Positions 1 through 8,340 of a DNA stretch of 62,850 nucleotides are shown here, in pieces. The DNA is from SIG603 sp964369415 (lineage in GTDB: Bacteria > Bacillota > Clostridia > Oscillospirales > Acutalibacteraceae): the NCBI GenBank assembly GCA_964369415.1, contig CAYJFP010000011.1, forward strand, positions 1-62,850, read 5' to 3'. Position numbers and translations under genes: made by a program. The notes beneath the pieces are model-generated. The model made no database searches and was not told where the DNA came from. It saw only the letters and a program-made list of their open reading frames with translations. Every line of letters begins with the position of its first letter. Position 1 is the first letter of the stretch.

Positions 1-5
1 AAGCA

Positions 6-800
6 CTATAATGTCGTCTCTATTTCTATTTTGAATTGTTTTGGGGTTTTTCCAGTTACTAATTTGAATTGCTTACATAATGTGGCAGAATCAACAAATC
101 CACAGGACAGTGCAATTTGATTCAAAGTGAAAGCTTTTTCTTTTATCATGTTTTTAGCGGCGTTAATTTTTATTTCTGTCAAAAACTTTTTAGGAGATAT
201 TCCTGAATTTTTTTCAAATACCTTATAAAGATAGGTTCTGTCTATTCCTACAAAGGTCGCAGTTTGAGCTACAGTCACTGAATACATAAAGTTATTGTAC
301 ATATAATCGCAGGCTTTTTCAAAATATATTTTATCATAAGAGCCAAACTGATTTTTTTCATTTGTCACTAATTGTGATATTAGTTTATAAAAATATGACA
401 TCCGTTCATATATATTAGAGTCTTGTTTGTTATATACGGCTATTAGGTTTTTAAAATCACTCAAAAAAAGTTCGTAATCCTTACATTTCATTACATAATC
501 AATATTACATTTGTTTAAAAGATATCTAGCCTCATATCCGTCGAATGCGACCCACATATATGTCCATGGGTCCTTGCTATCGGCCTCGTAAAGTGTTAAC
601 TCGCCTGGTTTAATAATAAAGCCTTCACCCTTATATAAAGTAAAGGTCTTTCCGTTCACTTTATATTCTCCTTTGCCAGAGACAATAAAATGTAGTAAAT
701 AATGAGTTCTAACGGCTGGTCCAAAGCAATGTTTTTTCTCACATATCTCACTGCCGCAGTAATAAATATTTAAAGATTTAACATAATCTTCGCTATGCAT
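6..800 (-). CDS. AraC-family transcriptional regulator
   Basis: A 264-residue regulator with the usual two-part AraC plan. Residues 1-150 look like a cupin-type ligand-binding domain and include a segment typical of sugar-responsive members (GEGFIIKPGELTLYEA). Residues 165-260 carry two helix-turn-helix motifs (TVAQTATFVGIDRTYLYKVF and LNQIALSCGFVDSATLCKQF), followed by a canonical TGKTPKQFK end. The start is ATG at 800, preceded by AGAGGTGAG on the minus strand. It is divergent from a GH4 glycosidase across a 155-bp gap rich in GATTTG/CAAATC half-sites, so the likely role is sugar-dependent control of that gene. The inducer is inferred, not seen. The gene is complete, with its stop at 6-8. 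Confidence 0.93.
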   Translation of the reverse strand: MHSEDYVKSLNIYYCGSEICEKKHCFGPAVRTHYLLHFIVSGKGEYKVNGKTFTLYKGEGFIIKPGELTLYEADSKDPWTYMWVAFDGYEARYLLNKCNIDYVMKCKDYELFLSDFKNLIAVYNKQDSNIYERMSYFYKLISQLVTNEKNQFGSYDKIYFEKACDYMYNNFMYSVTVAQTATFVGIDRTYLYKVFEKNSGISPKKFLTEIKINAAKNMIKEKAFTLNQIALSCGFVDSATLCKQFKLVTGKTPKQFKIEIETTL

Positions 801-833
801 ATAATCTCACCTCTAAGTGATATTATATCATCT

Positions 834-877
834 GATTTGCTGATTTGCAACAAATCGACAATAAAAGGAAACAAATC
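834..877. promoter_or_regulatory. Candidate operator cluster between araC-type gene and melA
   Basis: The divergent gap holds four copies of one hexamer: GATTTG at 834-839, an inverted repeat GATTTG-CAA-CAAATC at 842-856, and CAAATC at 872-877. No good -35 precedes melA; AT-rich -10-like stretches occur near 920-936. Repeated half-sites plus a poor -35 fit activator binding by the adjacent AraC protein. This is inference from position and sequence only. Confidence 0.5.
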
Positions 878-955
878 TCCATTTAAAATATTTAAGTTGT
901 TTTGTAATATAAATAGCATAGTTGATAATTTATATTATAAAGGAATGGTGATTAT

Positions 956-2278
956 ATGTTGAAAATTACATTTATGGGTGCTGGAAGTAGTATTTTTGCA
1001 AGAAATGTTTTAGGGGACTGTATGTGCACTGAGGCATTAAGAGATGCTACTATAGCTTTATACGACATTAATGAAGAGCGTTTAGAGGAATCGTATATTA
1101 TTTTATCTGCAATCAATAAGAACACAAATGATGGTAGAGCTAATATCGAAAAATATTGTGGTGTAGAGAATCGTAAAGAAGCGTTAAGGGGCGCTAAGTA
1201 CGTTGTAGATGCAATTCAAGTTGGTTTTTACGAACCGTGTACAGTTATAGACTTTGAAATACCTAAAAAATATGGGTTAAGACAAACTATTGCAGATACT
1301 TTAGGTGTTGGTGGTATAATGAGAGGGTTAAGAACTATTCCAGTACTAAAGGCTTTTGCAGATGACATGGAAGAAGTGTGTCCAGATGCATGGTTCTTAA
1401 ACTACACAAATCCTATGTCTATTTTAGCGGGATATATGCAACGCTATACAAAGATTAAAACTGTTGGGCTATGCCATAGTGTACAAGTTTGTTCTGAAAA
1501 ATTGTTAAAAGATTTAGGATTAGAAGATAAAGTAGATGGACGAAGCGATTTAATCGCTGGAATTAACCATATGGGTTGGCTTTTGGAAATTAAAGATAAA
1601 GATGGAAATGATTTATACCCTGAGATTAAAAAGCGTGCAGCAGAAAAGAATGCAAGCGAAAAGCATGGAGACATGGTGCGCTACGACTATATTAGAAATT
1701 TTGGTTATTATTGTACAGAGTCTAGTGAGCACAATGCAGAATACAATCCATACTACATTAAGTCAAAATATCCAGAGCTTATAGAGGAGTTTAATATTCC
1801 GCTAGATGAATATCCACGCCGATGTGTAGATCAAATTGCTGGTTGGAAAAAAGAAAAAGAGGATATTTTACAAGGCGGTTCTATTACTCACGAAAGATCG
1901 CATGAATACGCTTCTTATATCATGGAGGCGATGGAAACAGATGTTCCAATTAAAATTGGTGGCAATGTGCTTAACAATGGTCTAATTGAAAATCTTCCAG
2001 CAGATGCTTGTGTAGAGGTTCCTTGCTTAGTGGATAAAAACGGAGTTCAACCTTGCTATGTAGGTAGACTTCCAGTGCATTTAGCAGCAATGAACATGAC
2101 GAATGTTAATGCACAACTTATGACTATTGAAGCGGCGATTACTAAAAAGCGTGAAGATATTTATAGAGCGGTTATGTTAGATCCGCATACAGCAGCAGAA
2201 CTTTCTTTAGATGATATTAGGGCTATGTGTGATGAATTAATAGAGGCCCATGGTGTGTTTATGGAAGATTACCAATAA
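956..2278 (+). CDS. melA: GH4 family glycosidase, alpha-galactosidase (MelA) type
   Basis: A 440-residue glycoside hydrolase family 4 enzyme. Family members use NAD+ and a divalent metal (usually Mn2+) to hydrolyse glycosides through oxidation at C3 and elimination. The N-terminus has the Rossmann dinucleotide motif (FMGAGSS, residues 6-12). Further landmarks are DTLGVGGIMRGLR, NYTNPMS, CHSVQ at about residues 172-176 and GINHMGW. The CHSV signature is the subgroup marker for alpha-galactosidases and alpha-glucuronidases, as opposed to the phospho-glucosidases, so MelA is the best call. It lacks a signal peptide and is cytoplasmic, so a melibiose- or raffinose-type sugar must be imported by a transporter outside this window. 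Start ATG 956 follows AAGGAATGGTGA. A terminator lies directly downstream, so it is monocistronic and probably AraC-controlled. Confidence 0.88.
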   Translation: MLKITFMGAGSSIFARNVLGDCMCTEALRDATIALYDINEERLEESYIILSAINKNTNDGRANIEKYCGVENRKEALRGAKYVVDAIQVGFYEPCTVIDFEIPKKYGLRQTIADTLGVGGIMRGLRTIPVLKAFADDMEEVCPDAWFLNYTNPMSILAGYMQRYTKIKTVGLCHSVQVCSEKLLKDLGLEDKVDGRSDLIAGINHMGWLLEIKDKDGNDLYPEIKKRAAEKNASEKHGDMVRYDYIRNFGYYCTESSEHNAEYNPYYIKSKYPELIEEFNIPLDEYPRRCVDQIAGWKKEKEDILQGGSITHERSHEYASYIMEAMETDVPIKIGGNVLNNGLIENLPADACVEVPCLVDKNGVQPCYVGRLPVHLAAMNMTNVNAQLMTIEAAITKKREDIYRAVMLDPHTAAELSLDDIRAMCDELIEAHGVFMEDYQ

Positions 2279-2289
2279 TTAAAATATTA

Positions 2290-2326
2290 AAAACCAGTGT
2301 AGATATTAATGCTACACTGGTTTTTT
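2290..2326. terminator. Bidirectional intrinsic terminator, melA / nagA
   Basis: A perfect 13-bp stem (AAAACCAGTGTAG pairing with CTACACTGGTTTT) has a 9-nt loop and a T-run on the plus side. The A-run at its left gives a T-run on the minus side. It sits between the convergent ends of melA and nagA, whose stop codon lies only 2 nt to its right. Confidence 0.9.
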
Positions 2327-2328
2327 GC

Positions 2329-3456
2329 TTATGCCTTACTGACGGCACAAATATTAAATTTATCGTCCAAAACAATCAAATCAGCCTTTTTGCCTTTTTT
2401 AATGCTTCCGATTTTCTTGTCCATTCCTATGGCTACTGCTGGATTCAAACTAAGAGCCTTGAGTGCTTTCTCTAGAGGAATACCCCAAGAAATTAGATTT
2501 AACAGCACCTCGTGCAAATTTGTGACAGAGCCCGCTATCGTTCCATCTTCAAGCCTTGCACATCCGTCCTTTAAATGTACGGTTTGTCCGCCTAAATCGC
2601 CCGTTTCGCCGTCTTCAAGACCAGATAGACGCATTGAATCGCTGATACAAATCAGTCTATCACCCATGAATTTAAACATGGATCTTACCACTGACGGGTG
2701 GACATGATGGCCATCGCAGACGATTTCCGCCATTATGTCGTCTCTGTCCATAACCGCTCCGACCACGCCCGGCTCACGGTGATTAAGTCCTCTCATGGCA
2801 TTAAAAAGATGAGTGACATGAGAAATTCCCTTGTCAAAACTTTTAATGCACAAATCATATTCTGCATCCGAATGTGCCAAAGAAACAGTGCAAATTTCCT
2901 TTGCCTTTTCTATAAATTCCAAGGCGTTTTCGGTTTCGGGCGCTACGTCCACAAGCTTAATCATGCCGCCAGATTCATCATTTAGCTCTTTTAAAAGCTC
3001 AAAATCAGGAGCGATAATATTTTCGCTTTTTTGCGCACCTTTTTTATTTTCGGAAATAAACGGACCCTCCATATTGATTCCGGCTATAAGAGCACAGTCT
3101 TCGGCTTTTTCTTTAGCAGTTTTTATAGACTTAAGAGCCGTGGTTATTTCATTCTTAGAAAGCGTCATTGTGGTAGGGCAAAAACTAGTGACACCCTTTG
3201 TCAAAAGATATTTTGCCATGTTCAAAATGCCGTCTACATCACCGTCACTTGAATCATGAGAAATACATCCATGCATGTGAATATCAACAAATCCCGGCAC
3301 TATATAAAAACCTTCACAATCGACAACCGTATCTTCCTTTTTGTATTCAAGATTTTGGCCTACATCCTTTATAATTCCGTCTTCTATTTTCAAATCGCCC
3401 TTTTTCATAACGAAGTTTTCGTCAGGGTAATTTGCATTAATATAATACATTTTCAT
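2329..3456 (-). CDS. nagA: N-acetylglucosamine-6-phosphate deacetylase
   Basis: A 375-residue amidohydrolase that removes acetate from GlcNAc-6-P to give glucosamine-6-P, linking amino-sugar salvage and cell-wall recycling to glycolysis. Visible family marks are the metal-site HMHG near residue 61, NMEGPF, LAHSDA, the NagA signature THLFNAMRGLNHREPG and the catalytic Asp in CISDSM. Length matches the family. It is cytoplasmic. It is the last gene of a minus-strand operon, 15 nt behind bofA. nagB is not in the window. Start ATG 3456 follows AAGGAGC. Confidence 0.95.
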   Translation of the reverse strand: MKMYYINANYPDENFVMKKGDLKIEDGIIKDVGQNLEYKKEDTVVDCEGFYIVPGFVDIHMHGCISHDSSDGDVDGILNMAKYLLTKGVTSFCPTTMTLSKNEITTALKSIKTAKEKAEDCALIAGINMEGPFISENKKGAQKSENIIAPDFELLKELNDESGGMIKLVDVAPETENALEFIEKAKEICTVSLAHSDAEYDLCIKSFDKGISHVTHLFNAMRGLNHREPGVVGAVMDRDDIMAEIVCDGHHVHPSVVRSMFKFMGDRLICISDSMRLSGLEDGETGDLGGQTVHLKDGCARLEDGTIAGSVTNLHEVLLNLISWGIPLEKALKALSLNPAVAIGMDKKIGSIKKGKKADLIVLDDKFNICAVSKA

Positions 3457-3471
3457 GCTCCTTTTTATTAA

Positions 3472-3648
3472 CTAATTCATAACAAATCCCATTACAAGCA
3501 TTGAAATAACACCAGGAAGCCCTAGAACAGAGCTTATCCCGATAGTCCAAAAATTAATACTAAGTGACACTCCGCTTAAGAATGCCGTTAAATTAACTGC
3601 AATAAGACCAAGTAAACCCATAACCGCTGATAAAAATATATTTTTCAA
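3472..3648 (-). CDS. bofA: BofA-family protein (pro-sigma-K processing inhibitor type)
   Basis: A 58-residue membrane protein read from TTG 3648, preceded by GGGGTGA at good spacing; no ATG start is available in this frame. It has two hydrophobic segments (residues about 3-22 and 35-57). The second contains the family hallmark LGLPGVISMLV, and the first contains GLIAVNLTAFLSG. In Bacillus, BofA inhibits the SpoIVFB protease and so delays sigma-K activation in the mother cell. Many Clostridia carry a homolog of less certain role. It is embedded between rnr and nagA. Assignment rests on motif recall, but length, topology and the LGLPG motif all agree. Confidence 0.82.
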   Translation of the reverse strand: MKNIFLSAVMGLLGLIAVNLTAFLSGVSLSINFWTIGISSVLGLPGVISMLVMGFVMN

Positions 3649-3698
3649 AGCTTTTCACCCCATATACTTAATTATATATAGATATGTGAAAACTTAGA

Positions 3699-5873
3699 TT
3701 AAAATGAGAGTTTATAGTCATCTTTTAAAGAAAAATCTACTCGTCCTGTCGCAACCTTTGCACTAGCAACGACAATTTCCAATTCCATTCCTATTGTAAG
3801 CACTTCGTTAGTCATTTTGCACTTTAAGGAAATCAGTCCGTCAAACTCAAATTTATGATTTCTAAACTGCTCTATCGGAACAAAGCCTTCTACTGAACTT
3901 GCAAGTCTTACGAAAACACCGTTTTTGATAATTCCACTAACCGTTCCCTTGTGTTCTTCACCTATATGGGCTGACATGTATTCTGCCATGTAGCAGTCCT
4001 CAGAGTCTCTTTCCGCCGAAACCGCCCTTATCTCACACATAGTACTATTTGTAGCCGAATTTTCGCAGAAGTTTTTATAGTATTTCTTTATTCGGTTTGA
4101 GTCTTGTCCATCTAGAAATTTACTCATAATTCTATGAATACTTGTGTCAGGATATCTTCTTATCGGTGAAGTAAAGTGGCTGTAATCCTTAAGATTAAGG
4201 CCAAAGTGACCGCTTTCTACTATAGAATACTTTGCCTTTTCCATACTTCTAAGGAGTCTTTCAGAAACTATGTTTTCCTTGTCAGTTCCTTTTACTCTTT
4301 TTAGTATTGCTTGAAAATCGGCTGTCGAGGGCTTTTCACCATAAAGCTCTTTGCATGGAACTTCAAGTGCCTTTAAAAGCTCGATTAACTGAGAAAGTTT
4401 TTTGCCGTCAGGATTTGAATGGACTCTATATAAAAACGGCAAATCATTGTCTATCGAAAACTTTGCGGCACACATATTTGCGCTTATCATGAACTGCTCG
4501 ATAAGCTCTTGAGCTTCTCCGCTGTCCCTTTGCATGACGTCTATACAAACGCCGTTTTCATCAAGTATAAATCTCGACTCACTGCTTTCAATTTCCATAG
4601 TTCCTCTTGATTTTGAGCGTTTTTTCAGTATATTAGCGAGCTCTCTTGATAGATTTAACTCATCCATGATAATTGCGTATTTGTTTTTGATATAAGTAGA
4701 AGCAGTATTATCAAAAATTTCGTTAATTTCCGAATATACACCTCTTAATTTTGAGTTGATTATTGTCTTTTTGAACTTGTATTTTTGTATTTTTCCATTT
4801 TCATCAAAGGTGATAAAGGCAGAAAAACACAGCTTGTCCGTGCCAGAAGTCAAAGAGCAGATTCCGTTTGAAATAGACTTTGGAAGCATAGGGATTACCC
4901 TGTCTGCAAAGTAAACAGAAGTTCCTCTGTCCATGGCTTCGGTATCAAGATAGGTTTTTTCTTTAATATAATGCGACACATCGGCTATATGAACACCGAG
5001 TTCGTAGCCTGTATCAGTTCTTTTTATGCTAATCGCATCGTCCAAGTCTTTTGCATCAGCCCCGTCAATGGTAAAGATTATTTCATCTCTTAAGTCGAGC
5101 CTGCCTTTTTCCAAAACGACTTCGGTTTCGCTTATTTCCTGAGCTTCCTTCAAACTTTCGGCGGAAAACTGAACTGGTATACCGTATCTTTCAATTATCG
5201 CATCACTACAAACCTTGGCACTTTCGGAGCTTCCGAAGACTTTTACAACTATCGCCTGAGTCCACTCTCCACGACTATCTTTAACTATCTCGGCTAAAAC
5301 CTTGTCGCCATCTTTTGCATCTAACATGTCTAAAAGGACAAGATTATACCTGAAACTTCCGTCGGGAATTAGCTCATAAGCCAGAAAGTTTTTCTGAATT
5401 GTTCCTGTAATGATGTTTGAAGCTTCCTCAATGACTCTTAAGACTTTTCCACTAAAGCCTTTGCTGTCTTTTTTTACATCGCCAAGAAGCACTTTGTCGC
5501 CTAAAAGAGCACCCTTTAAGTCTCTTATATGGACAAACACGTCTTCCTCCATGTTTTCGCATTTAACAAATGCAAAACTCTTTGAAAGCGAGACTAATTC
5601 TCCTTTGACTTCTGAGGAATCACGGTTTAATTTCACCTTGTGCTTTTTGTCTACGGTGATATATCCGCCTAAATCTAGTGATTTTAAGGCAGAGTAAAAC
5701 TGGTCCTTATCCTTGATCCCTGTCTTTCTTATGAGTTCACGAGAGCCGTATTTATTATCTTCGGAATGTCTTAAGAAGTTCATTATTTTACTCTCGTACA
5801 AAGTGAATACAGGCTTTTTCTTCTTCGATTTTTGGTTTTTTGGTTTAGGCATTCTTTTTGGCTTTTTTTTCAC
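3699..5873 (-). CDS. rnr: Ribonuclease R
   Basis: A 3'-5' exoribonuclease of the RNB/VacB family, which degrades structured RNA and takes part in tmRNA-linked decay. It has a lysine-rich N-terminus, a winged-helix segment (about residues 30-90), cold-shock-like OB domains, an RNB catalytic core with the acidic motif TIDGADAKDLDDAIS (magnesium-binding aspartates) and HIADVSHYI, and an S1 domain near the C-terminus (GTVSGIIKNGVFVRL). I place the start at GTG 5873 because AAGGA lies 9 nt upstream. A GTG three codons earlier (5882) is in frame but abuts the ribosome binding site. It is cytoplasmic and lies 24-50 nt from its operon neighbours. Confidence 0.95.
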   Translation of the reverse strand: MKKKPKRMPKPKNQKSKKKKPVFTLYESKIMNFLRHSEDNKYGSRELIRKTGIKDKDQFYSALKSLDLGGYITVDKKHKVKLNRDSSEVKGELVSLSKSFAFVKCENMEEDVFVHIRDLKGALLGDKVLLGDVKKDSKGFSGKVLRVIEEASNIITGTIQKNFLAYELIPDGSFRYNLVLLDMLDAKDGDKVLAEIVKDSRGEWTQAIVVKVFGSSESAKVCSDAIIERYGIPVQFSAESLKEAQEISETEVVLEKGRLDLRDEIIFTIDGADAKDLDDAISIKRTDTGYELGVHIADVSHYIKEKTYLDTEAMDRGTSVYFADRVIPMLPKSISNGICSLTSGTDKLCFSAFITFDENGKIQKYKFKKTIINSKLRGVYSEINEIFDNTASTYIKNKYAIIMDELNLSRELANILKKRSKSRGTMEIESSESRFILDENGVCIDVMQRDSGEAQELIEQFMISANMCAAKFSIDNDLPFLYRVHSNPDGKKLSQLIELLKALEVPCKELYGEKPSTADFQAILKRVKGTDKENIVSERLLRSMEKAKYSIVESGHFGLNLKDYSHFTSPIRRYPDTSIHRIMSKFLDGQDSNRIKKYYKNFCENSATNSTMCEIRAVSAERDSEDCYMAEYMSAHIGEEHKGTVSGIIKNGVFVRLASSVEGFVPIEQFRNHKFEFDGLISLKCKMTNEVLTIGMELEIVVASAKVATGRVDFSLKDDYKLSF

Positions 5874-5906
5874 GGTTACCACTCCTTTTCACTTTGTTTA
5901 AAAGTA

Positions 5907-7310
5907 TTATTTAAATTCGTGTAGTTTATATACGAGCTCTTTATAATGGTTTCCTCTTTGTTCAAAGCTTTTGTACATGTCAAACGAGGTGCAAGCGGGG
6001 CATAAAGACACCACATCGCCCTCTTTAGAAACGTCATTTGCGGCCTGTACGGCTTCTTCCATGGTCTTAACTCTTATTATAACCGGATTAAAGTTAAAAT
6101 AACTCGTACTACCTGTAACAGCACTACTAATTTTATCTGAAGCAGAAGGTTTAAAACCTTCTTTCATAACAGGTTTAATCAGTATAAGCACTTTAACTTT
6201 TTGAGAAATTATTTCACCGAGTTCATCAAAAGGAACACCCTTGTCGGCACCTCCTGCTATCATAATAATTTTTTTATTGTAAAGTGAAAGTGTTCCAGAT
6301 ATCGCCCTTGAAGGACTGCTGGCAATAGAGTCGTTATAGTACTTGACACCATCAAATTCTCTTACAAACTCCGCCCTATGCGCAACTCCACCAAAGGTTT
6401 TTGCCACGGCAACGATGCTATCTATGCTGACTTCTCCCCAAACAGCTGCTATCGCTGCAAGGTAGTTTTCTACATTGTGAACACCGGGGATTTTAATTTC
6501 TGATTCTGCCATTATTTTATCTTTTCCACAGTAAATAAAACCATCTTTTGCATAAGTACCTCTATCGGGAATTTCTCTTCTAGAAAATTCCCACAAGTCA
6601 CCTCTAACTTCACCTCTTAAACTATATGTAAGCTCGTTGTCCATATTTAGAACGGTTCGTGAAAAAGCATTTTGATGAAGGTATATGTTCTTTTTAGCAT
6701 CGACATACTCTTCCATATCTTTGTGAACATCAAGGTGATTTGGCGCAAGATTGGTTATCACACAGACATCAGGGCTTTTTCTCATTGAGATAAGCTGAAA
6801 GCTTGAAAGCTCGACTACCGCAACATCATGGACGCTGATGTCTTCAATATCAGGCAAGAGTGGTTTTCCAATATTTCCACCTAAATGCACTCTTTTGCCT
6901 TCTTTTTTAAGCATTTCGGCGATAATTGAAGTGGTGGTGGTTTTTCCGTCACTGCCTGTTACCGCATAGACTTTACAAGGGCATAGGTCCATGAAAATTT
7001 CCATTTCAGAGGTGACAACCACTCCTTTTTCTTTTGCTTCTTTGAATTCAGGCAAAAGATAGGGGATACCGGGCGCTCTTAAAATTATATCCTCGTCTAT
7101 GTCTTTTAGATAATTTTCACCGAGCACGGTTTTTGCATTTACCTTTTTAATTAGCTCTTCTGCATGGCTTATGTCCTCGTTTTTGTCCCTAGCTACAATT
7201 TTTGCACCCTTGTTATAAAACATCTCCATCAAAGGCATATTAGACCTTGCAATTCCGCAAAATCCCACGGTTTTTCCTTTTAAACTGTCAAAAAATTCTG
7301 ACAATATCAT
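5907..7310 (-). CDS. murD: UDP-N-acetylmuramoylalanine--D-glutamate ligase
   Basis: A 467-residue Mur ligase that adds D-glutamate to UDP-MurNAc-L-Ala using ATP, a cytoplasmic step of peptidoglycan synthesis. It shows the N-terminal UDP-binding fold (GFCGIARSNMP), the ATP loop GSDGKTTTTS near residue 119, the central NLAPNHLDVH motif and the C-terminal FNDS-type motif as YNDSIASSPSRA. Length is typical. It lies outside any division/cell-wall (mra) cluster, in an operon with a polysaccharide polymerase-like gene. The start is ATG 7310, with GGAGTGATGTA upstream and only 4 nt from the preceding stop. Confidence 0.95.
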   Translation of the reverse strand: MILSEFFDSLKGKTVGFCGIARSNMPLMEMFYNKGAKIVARDKNEDISHAEELIKKVNAKTVLGENYLKDIDEDIILRAPGIPYLLPEFKEAKEKGVVVTSEMEIFMDLCPCKVYAVTGSDGKTTTTSIIAEMLKKEGKRVHLGGNIGKPLLPDIEDISVHDVAVVELSSFQLISMRKSPDVCVITNLAPNHLDVHKDMEEYVDAKKNIYLHQNAFSRTVLNMDNELTYSLRGEVRGDLWEFSRREIPDRGTYAKDGFIYCGKDKIMAESEIKIPGVHNVENYLAAIAAVWGEVSIDSIVAVAKTFGGVAHRAEFVREFDGVKYYNDSIASSPSRAISGTLSLYNKKIIMIAGGADKGVPFDELGEIISQKVKVLILIKPVMKEGFKPSASDKISSAVTGSTSYFNFNPVIIRVKTMEEAVQAANDVSKEGDVVSLCPACTSFDMYKSFEQRGNHYKELVYKLHEFK

Positions 7311-7314
7311 TACA

Positions 7315-8325
7315 TCACTCCTTAATAAATGTCTTGTAATCCTCGTAATTTTCTTTTAATAACTCTGGTATATTAAGTGAATATGGACATTTTTTCATAC
7401 AGGCGCCACATTCGATACAGTCGTCAATTTTCTTCATTTCACCTTGCCAAGTTTCTCCTAAAAAATTGCTCGTAGGTGCCCTTCTTAGTAAAAGTGACAT
7501 TCTAGCACACATGTTTATCATTATTCCTTTTGGACATGGAGCACAGTAGCCACATCCTCTACAAAATGAACCCTCAAGCTGAGTCTTTTCTTTTTCGATA
7601 AACCCTTTAATTTCTTCGGTCAATACTGGTGGGTTTTCTATATAAGAAATAAATTCGTCAAGTTCACTTTCTTTTTGTACACCCCAAATCGGAAGTACAG
7701 GAAACTCGTTTAAATATGCATATGCGGCAAGTGAATTAGTTATTAATCCACCGCTTAAAGCCTTCATGCAGATGAACCCTACGTCTAGTTCCTCACATCT
7801 TTTTACTAGCTCTTCTTCCTCTTTGCTTGCAAGATAAGAAAATGGAAACTGAAGTGTATCGTATAGTCCAGATTCGACCGCTTCGTAAGCTATAGAAATT
7901 TTATGATTTGTAAATCCGATGTATTTAATTTTACCTTGTTTTTTAGCTTCAATCATACATTCATAAAGCCCAGTTCCATCATTTGGTTTTGGACAAAAGG
8001 ATGGATTGTGAAACTGGTAAATGTCGATGTAATCGGTTTTTAAGAGTTTAAGGCTCTCTTCAAGATGACTCCAAAATTCCTCTGGAGTGCTAGCGCCAGT
8101 TTTTGTAGCTATGATTATCTTGTCTCTTACAGCGTTTAAAGACTGTCCCATTTTATATTCACTGTCGGAATATGCCCTTGCGGTATCGAAAAAGTTAAAT
8201 CCGTTTTCATAAGCTTTGTATAAAAGTTTGCCGGCGTCTTCTACGCTGAGTCTTTGAATAGGAAGTGCGCCAAATGCATTTTTTTCACATAAAAATTCTG
8301 TTCTGCCTAGCCTGATTTTTGCCAT
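7315..8325 (-). CDS. Aldo/keto reductase with C-terminal 2[4Fe-4S] ferredoxin domain
   Basis: A 336-residue protein. Residues 1-235 are an aldo/keto reductase TIM barrel with the catalytic tetrad in recognisable contexts: FFDTARAYSD (Asp, Tyr), IATKTG (Lys) and IYQFHNPSF (His). The C-terminal 90 residues hold two cysteine clusters, CRGCGYCAPCPKGI and CIECGACMKKCPY, as in ferredoxin-like proteins. This combined family is common in anaerobes, and substrates are mostly unknown. It probably couples NAD(P)H-dependent carbonyl reduction to electron transfer through Fe-S clusters. It sits between an O-antigen-ligase-like gene and murD, but I see no specific functional link. Confidence 0.9.
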   Translation of the reverse strand: MAKIRLGRTEFLCEKNAFGALPIQRLSVEDAGKLLYKAYENGFNFFDTARAYSDSEYKMGQSLNAVRDKIIIATKTGASTPEEFWSHLEESLKLLKTDYIDIYQFHNPSFCPKPNDGTGLYECMIEAKKQGKIKYIGFTNHKISIAYEAVESGLYDTLQFPFSYLASKEEEELVKRCEELDVGFICMKALSGGLITNSLAAYAYLNEFPVLPIWGVQKESELDEFISYIENPPVLTEEIKGFIEKEKTQLEGSFCRGCGYCAPCPKGIMINMCARMSLLLRRAPTSNFLGETWQGEMKKIDDCIECGACMKKCPYSLNIPELLKENYEDYKTFIKE

Positions 8326-8340
8326 ATGAATCCACCCTCT

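Noticed and set aside
2309..3471. Plus-strand ORFs opposite nagA
   Set aside because: They are shadows of a clear NagA reading frame, with no ribosome sites or recognisable proteins.
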